From: Allium sativum
Taxonomy: Eukaryota; Streptophyta; Magnoliopsida; Asparagales; Amaryllidaceae
Direction: 5' to 3'
NCBI GenBank assembly: GCA_030737875.1
Contig: CM060912.1
Coordinates: forward strand, 204,675,231-204,739,230
Length of the DNA stretch: 64,000 bases
Part shown: positions 50,201 to 61,877 of the stretch, in pieces
Layout: the number at the start of each line of letters is the position of its first letter
Numbering within the stretch: position 1 is the stretch's first letter
Translations under genes and position numbers: made by a program
The notes under the pieces: model-generated
Databases searched by the model: none
Told to the model about the DNA's origin: nothing
The model's input: the letters and a program-made list of their open reading frames with translations, nothing else

Positions 50201-51075
50201 ATTCAATATAAGGCTCTGAATAGAAAATATATCAGCTTATATTCAATATCAAATTCCACGATTAACAAATGTCGTATTGGAAATAACGATATAAATATCT
50301 TTCAAATTTCCATAACAACATATGTATAATCACGGATTTCAACATCGAAATATTCCGAAGACAATTTCGATTCAAATCCACTCCAATGCAATCATTGGAA
50401 ATTCTGGTTATTTCTAAAACCCTTTCTCAAATTCAATTTATTTATTTAAAATAAATAGAATTATATTTCTAGTTCAAAACTAGTTCATTTCGATAAAAAT
50501 CTATTTTTATCTTTTCAAATATGGAGTTTTTCATCCCAATCCTTTCTAAATCATTTCTTATGATTTTACACAAATTATTACTATTTTTAATAATTTTATC
50601 AAGGCCCGTACAGTCGATTTCCATCAACGGCCATCGAACTGCACTTACAGCGACCTTTTTCGAATTTGATTTGGACGTATCTCCAAATCCAACCGTTAGA
50701 TTTCAAATTTCTAACATTCGTTAGAAAGCTCTTTTCGATACGAACCCAACGGTTCCGGTTTTAGGAGAATCCGACGGTCGGATCTCCCGTAATGTCCGTT
50801 TGAAATAAATGGTCGAAATTCGCGAACTGCCGCGGCGCGGCGCGTTCTATTCGGGCCATTATATTATATATATAATATATATTTCGTCGATTTCTATTTA
50901 AAACGAATTTTATAAATAGTTTTAAAATTTGTTTCAAAAGCAATTTCAACTTCCATTTCAATTCAAATCAAAATTGAATTCTTCTTTATAAATTCGTTTT
51001 AAAATTCATTTCTATTCAATTCAAATTTCAATTCAATTTGAATTCATTTCAATTCGCTTTCAATTCAATTTGAAT

Positions 51076-51291
51076 TCGTTTTATATTCAATTCATTTCGA
51101 AATCGTTTTATATTCAATTCATTTCGAAATCGTTTTCAATTCATTTCATTTCGAAATCGCTTTCAATTCATTTCATTTCGAAAACGCTTTCAATTCATTT
51201 CATTTCGAAATCGTTTTCAATTCAATTCATTTCGAAATCGTTTTCAATTCAATTCATTTTGAAAACGTTTTCAATTCAATTCATTTTGAAA
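51076..51291. repeat. 27-bp tandem repeats, eight units (F 3' LTR)
   Basis: Units built on TTCAATTCATTTCGAAATCG. The period of 27 keeps a frame open by accident on the plus strand, opposite to the element's transcription. The same eight units lie at 58560-58775 in the other LTR. Confidence 0.9.
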
Positions 51292-51417
51292 TGAATAAAA
51301 TCGATATAAATATCGTTTACGTCAAAATGGCGTCAATCTAATCAACACGGCTTCATAAATTTCTATTTTCAAATATTCTATTTCAAATATTTCTTTTTCA
51401 AAATAGTTGTTATTATC

Positions 51418-51593
51418 AAAATATTTCGTTCAACACATGACCAATCTTAATGAATGAGTACTGTCAACACATGAACTTTTATTTTATATCGATAAAGATG
51501 TAAATTTTTAATATTAAAATATTTCGTTCAACACATGACCAATCTCAATGAATGAGTACTGTCAACACATGAACTTTTATTTTATAATATTCT
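51418..51593. repeat. 98-bp direct duplication (F 3' LTR)
   Basis: The block with TTTCGTTCAACACATGACC and GAGTACTGTCAACACATGAA occurs at 51422-51487 and 51520-51585, period 98. The other LTR has both copies (about 58905-59075). Confidence 0.88.
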
Positions 51594-52486
51594 TTATTTT
51601 TCAAATTGGAATGAGGCCCAATCAATTACCATATAAAGTTAATTATATGGATTTTCATACAACACATGTATATCATAGCATTGAAAAATAATCAACCATC
51701 AACCAAAGTGCACTACACTGTATAAGCATCAAATATAGATATTCAACGCTTATAACAGCCTGTCAATCAATCGATCGACATATTTAATCAATCAGGATGA
51801 GTGAACTTCAAATTTCATCCCAACACCCGTGTGGGGTTTCAAACAATCAAACACATATTTTATTTGTGCTGTTGGGCGATGTGTAAAATTTATCGTCCCA
51901 ATCAATGTCATTCAAATAGGTGTACATAAACAAACCGTCTGGTTTGTAAATGAATATTCTATTTTATTCACTTCACGTTAAAAATTATATTTTTAACGAT
52001 AAAACATTTTATTTCAACCTATGAATTTCTATTCAATTCATTCTTTAAATAAAATGATATTTTTATTTTTCTAACTTATTTTAGAAAATTTCGGCGGCAT
52101 AACGGCACGATACTAGAAACGGGACAAGGCCTAGCCTTATCCCCGGTCTAGTGAAGGCCCACGCCATTCACACATCAATCATATCAATTTCAATTTCACC
52201 AAAACAATCAAATCCAAATCAAATAATCTAACTAACAACACAGCCAAACAAACAAGTCCATGGTCTGTGGACGATTGTGTCGGGTGCTACTAAGCACCGT
52301 CTGCATCCTAGTATATATATATATATAACTAGAAAAATAAATTGAAAGGTGAGAAATTCTCACAGATAGCTATCCTAGCTCCACGGCACTCCTTTCAGAG
52401 AAGTCTTCGTCGTCATCGCATCATTTTTCATCTTCGTTGCTCGCTTTCACTACCTATGTAAAAATCAAATTTTTACTTCGCTATTC

Positions 52487-52672
52487 CATATATAAAAATC
52501 ATATTTTTATTTCGAAGTTCAATATATAAAAATTCTATTTTTAATTCGAAGTTCAACATATAAAAATTCTATTTTTAATTCGGAGTCCAACATATAAAAA
52601 TTCTATTTTTAATTCGAAGTTCAACATATAAAAATTCTATTTTTAATTCGAAGTCCAACATATAAAAATCGA
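52487..52672. repeat. 34-bp tandem repeats (F 3' LTR)
   Basis: Five to six units of a 34-bp word containing CATATAAAAATTCTATTTTT and AATTCGAAGT. They lie inside the possible leader intron. Copies at about 59968-60153. Confidence 0.88.
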
Positions 52673-52925
52673 ATTTCAAATCAGTTTTAAAATCTTTTAT
52701 AAAATCAGTTTTCTTTTTAAAGATTTCAGTTTTAAAATCTTCTCTAAAAATTCCAGTTTTAAAATCTTTTATAAAATCAGTTTTCTTTTTAAAGATTTCA
52801 GTTTTATACTTTTAAAAACAAATCAGTTTTATACTTTTATTTTTTTTATATTTTTATGAAACCAGTTTTAAAATTCTTTTCTGTTTATATAAAATACAAA
52901 TAAAATAAATAAAATAAAAAAACTT

Positions 52926-53170
52926 ACGGCGAGGGGAGGGGGTTTTCCACAGATCGACGGAGGTGGCTTCGAACTAGGCGGAGCGGTGGTGCTGTCTGGT
53001 GGCGTCGCGATGGGTTCGAGGCGAAGGCGGTAGGGTTCAGGGCTTCGGGGTCTTCGTCGGTTTCGAGGGGTCTGGGTCTTCGATCTAGGGAGGCGGTGGC
53101 TTCGGGGCGAGGCGGTGGCTTTGGGGTGAGGCGACGACGATGTCTGGGGGGGCGGCGCCTTGATTCGATT
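52926..53170 (-). promoter_or_regulatory. GC-rich leader with perfect splice donor (F 3' LTR)
   Basis: A 245-base GC-rich island in AT-rich DNA. In the minus-strand sense it is C-rich with CCGCC and CGAAG words and ends CTCGCC then GTAAGT (GT at 52927-52926), the best plant donor consensus. Possible acceptors are TTTTTACATAG (about 52466-52456) and ATAAACAG (about 52884). A TATA-like AGTATAAAAAA lies just upstream (about 53205-53195). Identical in the other LTR (donor at 60408-60407). Confidence 0.5.
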
Positions 53171-54164
53171 CAGGTTTTTCTTTTTTCTTTTTTTTTTTTA
53201 TACTGTGAAATGAAATCGAAAAAAATAAATAAAAGGGGGGCCAGAATATAAAGGAGGAAGGGTAAGGAGGATATTTTTTTTTTATTTTATTATTAAAAAG
53301 TTGACTTTCACATACGACCTCTAAACGAGGTCCACCGCCTATCGTCCATATCGTTTTACCCCCATTCTGAACACAATGGGATATGTATCGCAAGCTGATT
53401 CGACTATTTCGATTAGTTTCCGTTGAATTTACATTTAAATCACTATATTGAATTTTTGAACATACATTTCAAATTACCGGGGTCACATACTAACTAGAAA
53501 AATTCCCGAAAAATACTTTCTAGCTTCGTATTGACGATACGGTCCTAACAAAACTAGTTTTGTCAAATTCTGAGACCGTTAGAAAAATGGCCAATTTCCA
53601 GTCGATTAAAATCAACTGAAACTGGTCAAACGCGTTTTCCTTTGCCACGCTCACATATTGATTCGAAAAATTATGAAATTTGGAATCTAGCAATAACTTG
53701 ACACCACGGACCCAACAAAACTGGTTTCGTCGAAATCCGAGGTCGTTTGCAAAATGTCTATTTTTAAGGGCCTGAATTCCATAGCGACTATTCAGAATTT
53801 TCAACTGGACATATCTTATCATTTCTAAGATGAAATCTCAGTTTGTTAACTTCATTACAAAGATATAGTTATACAGATTCAAATATTTCTTGTTTCGTTC
53901 AATTCTGACTTATATTGAATTCTGTATATTCATTTGAAATTAGAAATCGAATTTTCGAACTACCGCACCATTTTCAATTTCCTTTTATAATTATATATAA
54001 TTATTTATATTCTAACGACGACGTATATAATATATACGTTCGATTCTATTCAAAGTAAATTTCTCGTCGATATTATTTAAAATAATTCATTTTAAATAAT
54101 ATCAATTCGCTAAAATTGCCAAAATAAAAATTTTAAACTGGCCCAGATTTTATGGGTTGTTACA

Positions 54165-54178
54165 ATCTCCCCCACTTA
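54165..54178 (-). promoter_or_regulatory. Polypurine tract of element F
   Basis: AAGTGGGGGAGAT on the minus strand, directly before TGTAACAACCC of the 3' LTR. Nearly the same as element B's tract. Confidence 0.9.
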
Positions 54179-55190
54179 AAACTTTTCGTCCCCGAAAAGG
54201 AACAAAGTCGAAAGTGGTTTGATTATTCAACTCTACTTTCGATCTGGCTTCCATTCTCCAACTTTTTAGTTTCTGAGAATTTTCTAAATTTCAAAAATTT
54301 GGCTAACACCCTAAATTTTTGAAAAATTTCGCCATAACCTCCCCTGCACCGGGAGCATCGGGGAATTTCAAATAGCTTCCCCGGTCCTTCAGATCTCAAA
54401 AAGAAAAAGAAAAAGCCAAGCGGCTAGCCAATAGGCTCATAAAATCATCATCACCCAAACAAAACAGTAAATTATGTAGTAAACATGTACCTATTTGTCG
54501 GGCAAACAAATTTTATTCTCTGGCTCTAGCCTCCTTGCTATGACCTGTTCAATGTAAGTACAAGTATATGCAAGCAAATGCGACCAATTTCAATACAATT
54601 CATTATTTGATACAATTAGGCATAATGGTTCAAAATTATCAAACTAATGAACAAACAACACAAACACCAATCAATTAGTGAATTAGAGTTTCAAAGTCAT
54701 AATTTTGATACATATACAAAAATCAGATTTTTGGTGCCAAATCACAACAATGTGTTCTAACTATATATAAGTTTTGGTTCTCACACCAGCCTAATGGAAA
54801 TATATAGAAAATCACACCTTCAACACTCGAACACTAATTCTGATGATGTAGCTACAATCATCAGAATCATCTTCGGGCGACTAGAGTGTGAATCTATATC
54901 TATCCAATATATTAAAACTTCGAATACACGCGGATCAGACGTATACGCAAAATCTTTATATACTGGACTGTCCAACTCAATATTAATAGAAAATCAAATA
55001 CGAATAATTGATTTAAATTTTCAAAACAAAAATTGTTTTCATTTGAAAAATATACTCTTCACACTCGTTCTAGGATACTACTGCTCCCATCTCTAACGAG
55101 TCATTCTAATTGGATATTACAAATCCAATATCTGATGAATTCTTTCGTATGGTTCTAATGTGTCTTGTTCTCTGAGCTTTGTAAACCAAA

Positions 55191-55202
55191 GCTCTGATAC
55201 CA
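55191..55202 (-). promoter_or_regulatory. Primer-binding site of element F
   Basis: Exact TGGTATCAGAGC on the minus strand, two bases from the 5' LTR at 55205. Confidence 0.95.
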
Positions 55203-55204
55203 AC

Positions 55205-58200
55205 TGTGACGAGAAGGAATTTCGCTCGGTCCGAACCAGTCGTTAAACCGATCCAGGCCGTTCGAAACGGCCTATCGTTTGAGAACAGGCCACAGCAGAA
55301 CGCATACTGAAGAACGTTTCATTGTATATTACAACAATGCATCAGATTACAAGAATATACAGAGTATAAATGAATATTACACAGAAATATCAGAGATTTA
55401 AATTACATTTAAATACATAGCAGCGGAAAATAATACAATACACAACTAGAAGAGATATACGGATACAAAGCTTTCCGGATATCATTCCAGCTGTAAACCA
55501 GGATCCTGTGAATATAAATCTGCAAAACCAAAACTACTAGCTGCCCGTGTCAAAATAGGGGCACCCAGAGTTTAGGTTAAAACAATAAACTCCAGGTCAG
55601 TCATGGGACTGGTGTGAGAACTAAAACAGTTAATCTTTATTTTTAAAGCTAGGTAAATCAAGGGACCACGCCGTATAACACGGAACGGGTTTCCTCCCAA
55701 GAATACCTGTGCATAAAACAAACAGCGCAATGCTAAATAAAGAAATATGAAGCTGTTATAAGACCCAGGTCCTATCACACAATGCAACGCAAGCCGGGGG
55801 ATAGGGTTTTTCCCTTATAACAGCCAAAGAATGCTTGATACGGTTAAAACAAATCGTTTGATACTATTATAAGTGCATAGTGTATAAAATAACTTCAAAT
55901 CATAAGTATCAATCATAGGCGGCATGAGCGTCCCATGCCACTATGTCGCCATATATAGGTTTACAAATAAAACCGCAAAGTCACGTATTTGGAAATTGGA
56001 TTTCCATCTATGAACCGAGGCAAAAGATAGTCCTCAACCGATTCGAGACAATCTAGCCCATGTCTCAGGATCAGAGCTCGAGTGACCCTTGGAGCGACAG
56101 GGCCGGTCCACCGATGTGGATTAAAATGCCTGAACACTACGTTTCCCTGCCCTTTGGGGCGTAAATGAGCCAACTAAATGACTCCATCGGTTCGAGAACG
56201 ACCGATCAATCCGAGGCGCCTTGCAACAGCAACAACCACATAAGTCAAACTCGTCAGGGCGTGTAAAACCACTGACGCCACTTTTTATCTAGAAGGAAAC
56301 GCATGCCCTCCCTGAGGTCCGTCTCCCGTTTTTGGTTCATACCGGGTGTGAAACTCGCGAAGTAAACGTTACACAAAGCTACGCCACAAAGGCCGTGCTT
56401 TGATCATCACCACAAGACTTTGCTTTTCAACAAAAGCCTCGATCAATTGCCACTTAGGCATGCCACACAGGCAATTCACTCCATGCGTTTGATATCCATC
56501 AATATATAACCCCTGAGCTCGTACGTCTCAGAGAAGGGCGTTAAGCAAGAGAATAAATTCTCCGCCGCCAAACAGATATATATTTAATAGAGATCAATCA
56601 CACGGACTAAAATCCAATGTCAGACACACAGTCCATTTACAAGTCCGTTCTGGGTCTGAACGAAACCGGAGGCACCTAGTACCCCGCATATCCATCGATC
56701 TCCAAGTACATCTGGATGATCACTAACTGTTTCCATCTTCTTGGGTGTACAGCCCAATCAAGATCATCAGTAATTACCCAAACAACGTGAAGACCTCCGG
56801 TCTTCGACCATCGTCTTCATCTTCGACTTATCGTCGTATCAGTTATTCAGAATGGGATAAACCCGGTCTTTCCGAATAACTCGCGTATATTTTAAATAAG
56901 TGTTACACAAACACAACATACGCCTCATTCCAATTCATTAGTCACTAACCGTAAATTAATCAAGAGAATAATTCCCCAAATATTAACCCCGAAGGCCGAA
57001 ACCAACATCAGATCAATATTCAGAAAACCATTCTGTTTGGCCAACCGACAGTTAGTTTCTAAATTTCACATTCATAGGCAAAGATTCCCATTAATTTTAT
57101 CAAAGATAAATTCCTTGAATTTATTCTTTAATCTACTTTTGAATATCAATTCAAAACTAGTCGGGATTAACGAACCTTACCGAAGTAATCATTTGTTTTT
57201 AATTTCCCAATCCCAACCTATTCATCCCATGAAGTAAAACTGGTCATACTTCATATCTAACACCACGGTGTTATCGGTAAATTCAATTACCATTTCACGT
57301 TCAAATCTGATTAAAGATTTAACTATCGCCTGGAGCAAAACTGGTGATACTCCATTTTCGATCATTTCAATCTAATTAAAGATTCATTAAAACTCCACTT
57401 AGTTTTAATATTCGACTGGGTTAAAGAATCAGTGTCATTTAAAACACGGTTCACGATAAACCCAAATCCACATTCCATTAATTATCGGGTTAAAGAACGA
57501 GCGTTATTTAAAACACTGTCCACGATAAACCCAAAAATCAATATCAATTCAATTTCCAATTAAATATTATTTAATTGGTACACTTCATTAAATCTAAATA
57601 AAAAGATTTAATCTTTTCTCAACTGGATTCAAGAACAGTGTTAGTGAAGACACCATTCACGACAAACCCAAATCACATTTGATATTCAATATAAGGCTCT
57701 GAATAGAAAATATATCGGCTTATATTCAATATCAAATTCCACGATTAACAAATGTCGTATTGGAAATAACGATATAAATATCTTCCAAATTTCCATAACA
57801 ACATCTGTATAATCACGGATTTCAACATCGAAATATTCCGAAGACAATTTCGATTCAAATCCACTCCAATGCAATCATTGGAAATTCTGGTTATTTCTAA
57901 AACCCTTTCTCAAATTCAATTTATTTATTTAAAAATAAATAGAATTATATTTCTAGTTCAAAACTAGTTCATTTCGATAAAAATCTATTTTTATCTTTTC
58001 AAATATGGAGTTTTTCATCCCAATCCTTTCTAAATCATTTCTTATGATTTTACACAAATTATTACTATTTTTAATAATTTTATCAAGGCCCGTACAGTCG
58101 ATTTCCATCAACGGACATCGAACTGCACTTACAGCGACCTTTTTCGAATTTGATTTGGACGTATATCCAAATCCAACCGTTAGATTTCAAATTTCTAACA

Positions 58201-61200
58201 TTCGTTAGAAAGCTCTTTTCGATACGAACCCAACGGTTCCGGTTTTAGGAGAATCCGACGGTCGGATCTCCCGTAATGTCCGTTTGAAATAAATGGTCGA
58301 AATTCGCGAACTGCCGCGGCGCGGCGCGTTCTATTCGGGCCATTATATTATATATATAATATATATTTCGTCGATTTCTATTTAAAACGAATTTTATAAA
58401 TAGTTTTAAAATTTGTTTCAAAAGCAATTTCAACTTCCATTTCAATTCAAATCAAAATTGAATTCTTCTTTATAAATTCGTTTTAAAATTCATTTCTATT
58501 CAATTCAAATTTCAATTCAATTTGAATTCATTTCAATTCGCTTTCAATTCAATTTGAATTCGTTTTATATTCAATTCATTTCGAAATCGTTTTATATTCA
58601 ATTCATTTCGAAATCGTTTTCAATTCATTTCATTTCGAAATCGCTTTCAATTCATTTCATTTCGAAAACGCTTTCAATTCATTTCATTTCGAAATCGTTT
58701 TCAATTCAATTCATTTCGAAATCGTTTTCAATTCAATTCATTTTGAAAACGTTTTCAATTCAATTCATTTTGAAATGAATAAAATCGATATAAATATCGT
58801 TTACGTCAAAATGGCGTCAATCTAATCAACACGGCTTCATAAATTTCTATTTTCAAATATTCTATTTCAAATATTTCTTTTTCAAAATAGTTGTTATTAT
58901 CAAAATATTTCGTTCAACACATGACCAATCTCAATGAATGAGTACTGTCAACACATGAACTTTTATTTTATATCGATAAAGATGTAAATTTTTAATATTA
59001 AAATATTTCGTTCAACACATGACCAATCTCAATGAATGAGTACTGTCAACACATGAACTTTTATTTTATAATATTCTTTATTTTTCAAATTGGAATGAGG
59101 CCCAATCAATTACCATATAAAGTTAATTATATGGATTTTCATACAACACATGTATATCATAGCATTGAAAAATAATCAACCATCAACCAAAGTGCACTAC
59201 ACTGTATAAGCATCAAATATAGATATTCAACGCTTATAACAGCCTGTCAATCAATCGATCGACATATTTAATCAATCAGGATGAGTGAACTTCAAATTTC
59301 ATCCCAACACCCGTGTGGGGTTTCAAACAATCAAACACATATTTTATTTGTGCTGTTGGGCGATGTGTAAAATTTATCGTCCCAATCAATGTCATTCAAA
59401 TAGGTGTACATAAACAAACCGTCTGGTTTGTAAATGAATATTCTATTTTATTCACTTCACGTTAAAAATTATATTTTTAACGATAAAACATTTTATTTCA
59501 ACCTATGAATTTCTATTCAATTCATTCTTTAAATAAAATGATATTTTTATTTTTCTAACTTATTTTAGAAAATTTCGGCGGCATAACGGCACGATACTAG
59601 AAACGGGACAAGGCCTAGCCTTATCCCCGGTCTAGTGAAGGCCCACGCCATTCACACATCAATCATATCAATTTCAATTTCACCAAAACAATCAAATCCA
59701 AATCAAATAATCTAACTAACAACACAGCCAAACAAACAAGTCCATGGTCTGTGGACGATTGTGTCGGGTGCTACTAAGCACCGTCTGCATCCTAGTATAT
59801 ATATATATAACTAGAAAAATAAATTGAAAGGTGAGAAATTCTCACAGATAGCTATCCTAGCTCCACGGCACTCCTTTCAGAGAAGTCTTCGTCGTCATCG
59901 CATCATTTTTCATCTTCGTTGCTCGCTTTCACTACCTATGTAAAAATCGAATTTTTACTTCGCTATTCCATATATAAAAATCATATTTTTATTTCGAAGT
60001 TCAATATATAAAAATTCTATTTTTAATTCGAAGTTCAACATATAAAAATTCTATTTTTAATTCGAAGTCCAACATATAAAAATTCTATTTTTAATTCGAA
60101 GTTCAACATATAAAAATTCTATTTTTAATTCGAAGTCCAACATATAAAAATCGAATTTCAAATCAGTTTTAAAATCTTTTATAAAATCAGTTTTCTTTTT
60201 AAAGATTTCAGTTTTAAAATCTTCTCTAAAAATTTCAGTTTTAAAATCTTTTATAAAATCAGTTTTCTTTTTAAAGATTTCAGTTTTATACTTTTAAAAA
60301 CAAATCAGTTTTATACTTTTATTTTTTTATATTTTTATAAAACCAGTTTTAAAATTCTTTTCTGTTTATATAAAATACAAATAAAATAAATAAAATAAAA
60401 AAACTTACGGCGAGGGGAGGGGGTTTTCCACAGATCGACGGAGGTGGCTTCGAACTAGGCGGAGCGGTGGTGCTGTCTGGTGGCGTCGCGATGGGTTCGA
60501 GGCGAAGGCGGTAGGGTTCAGGGCTTCGGGGTCTTCGTCGGTTTCGAGGGGTCTGGGTCTTCGATCTAGGGAGGCGGTGGCTTCGGGGCGAGGCGGTGGC
60601 TTTGGGGTGAGGCGACGACGATGTCTGGGGGGGCGGCGCCTTGATTCGATTCAGGTTTTTCTTTTTTCTTTTTTTTTTATACTGTGAAATGAAATCGAAA
60701 AAAATAAATAAAAGGGGGGCCAGAATATAAAGGAGGAAGGGTAAGGAGGATATTTTTTTTTTATTTTATTATTAAAAAGTTGACTTTCACATACGACCTC
60801 TAAACGAGGTCCACCGCCTATCGTCCATATCGTTTTACCCCCATTCTGAACACAATGGGATATGTATCGCAAGCTGATTCGACTATTTCGATTAGTTTCC
60901 GTTGAATTTACATTTAAATCACTATATTGAATTTTTGAACATACATTTCAAATTACCGGGGTCACATACTAACTAGAAAAATTCCCGAAAAATACTTTCT
61001 AGCTTCGTATTGACGATACGGTCCTAACAAAACTAGTTTTGTCAAATTCTGAGACCGTTAGAAAAATGGCCAATTTCCAGTCGATTAAAATCAACTGAAA
61101 CTGGTCAAACGCGTTTTCCTTTGCCACGCTCACATATTGATTCGAAAAATTATGAAATTTGGAATCTAGCAATAACTTGACACCACGGACCCAACAAAAC

Positions 61201-61643
61201 TGGTTTCGTCGAAATCCGAGGTCGTTTGCAAAATGTCTATTTTTAAGGGCCTGAATTCCATAGCGACTATTCAGAATTTTCAACTGGACATATCTTATCA
61301 TTTCTAAGATGAAATCTCAGTTTGTTAACTTCATTACAAAGATATAGTTATACAGATTCAAATATTTCTTGTTTCGTTCAATTCTGACTTATATTGAATT
61401 CTGTATATTCATTTGAAATTAGAAATCGAATTTTCGAACTACCGCGCCATTTTCAATTTCCTTTTATAATTATATATAATTATTTATATTCTAACGACGA
61501 CGTATATAATATATACGTTCGATTCTATTCAAAGTAAATTTCTCGTCGATATTATTTAAAATAATTCATTTTAAATAATATCAATTCGCTAAAATTGCCA
61601 AAATAAAAATTTTAAACTGGCCCAGATTTTACGGGTTGTTACA
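55205..61643 (-). repeat. 5' LTR of element F
   Basis: 6,439 bp, near-identical to 47722-54164 with an offset of about 7,483. It has the same repeat arrays, palindrome (59831-59845), GC-rich leader and donor. Most substitutions fall in the part 55205-58200 (the R-U5 end); 58200-61643 differs at only a handful of sites. Confidence 0.92.
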
Positions 61644-61651
61644 GTTATATT

Positions 61652-61663
61652 TGGTATCAGAGC
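61652..61663 (+). promoter_or_regulatory. Primer-binding site of element D
   Basis: Exact TGGTATCAGAGC. Without element F it would lie two to three bases after D's LTR end. Confidence 0.92.
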
Positions 61664-61877
61664 TTAGGTTACCCTATTATAGAGAAATTACATGTATGAG
61701 AGACATAATTGTATTTTGAAAAAACTATATATATAAATATATTTTATATATATACTTACACCAATAAGCATACACATTTGTACTATGTAACTTTATCGTT
61801 TTCTTCGCTTTTTAAGCTTAAATAATATCACAGAAGTATCCGCTGAAGGAATCTTCCTTTTCTTTTCAGATATTAGA

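Larger units (their letters stand above)
47722..54164 (-). repeat. 3' LTR of element F
   Basis: 6,443 bp. In the direction of transcription: U3 with two versions of a TTTCGACGAAACCAG-type module (about 53700-53740 and 53545-53580), a GC-rich leader (53170-52928) ending at a perfect donor GTAAGT, 34-bp repeats (52487-52672), a GTGAGAA/TTCTCAC palindrome (52349-52363), a 98-bp duplication (51418-51593), a 27-bp repeat array (51076-51291), and a GC-richer block shared with 37001-38883 (about 48090-49370). Short frames appear in both LTRs only because the LTRs are copies; none is supported as a gene. Confidence 0.92.
54165..55204 (-). mobile_element. Interior of element F, non-coding, 1,040 bp
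   Basis: Between primer site and polypurine tract there is only AT-rich sequence. The longest frame (54794-55096, plus strand, antisense to the element) lacks any retroelement motif and is not called. Right before the tract, GGGACGAAAAGTTTTAAGTG is the gypsy-type terminal word. Confidence 0.9.
47722..61643 (-). mobile_element. Element F: giant-LTR non-autonomous gypsy-type retrotransposon
   Basis: 13,922 bp. Plus-strand termini are TGTGACGAG (47722) and GGTTGTTACA (61643), i.e. TGTAACAACCC...TCACA as the element reads. LTRs are 55205-61643 (5', 6,439 bp) and 47722-54164 (3', 6,443 bp); the interior is 54165-55204, 1,040 bp. The primer site is exact and the polypurine tract good. Flanks GTTAC (47717-47721) and GTTAT (61644-61648) form a 5-bp duplication with one change. 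I counted about 36 substitutions plus a few indels between the LTRs, about 0.6%, so the insertion is young. No protein is encoded. LTRs make up over 92% of the length, beyond usual LARD proportions. Its terminal word and tract resemble those of element B. Confidence 0.92.

Noticed and set aside
51064..51293. CRISPR-like array
   Set aside because: Repeats are adjacent without unique spacers and the genome is a plant.
51070..51294. Repetitive 74-codon frame with a 9-residue period
   Set aside because: It results from 27-bp tandem repeats and lies antisense to the element; identical in the second LTR because that is a copy.
53520..53822. 100-codon minus-strand frame, repeated at 60999-61301
   Set aside because: Both are the U3 of element F LTRs and probably upstream of the transcription start; no known motif, and conserved only through LTR duplication.
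47722..61643. Tandem segmental duplication instead of LTRs
   Set aside because: TG...CA-type ends, an exact primer site, a polypurine tract at the proper junctions and a 5-bp flanking duplication identify LTRs.
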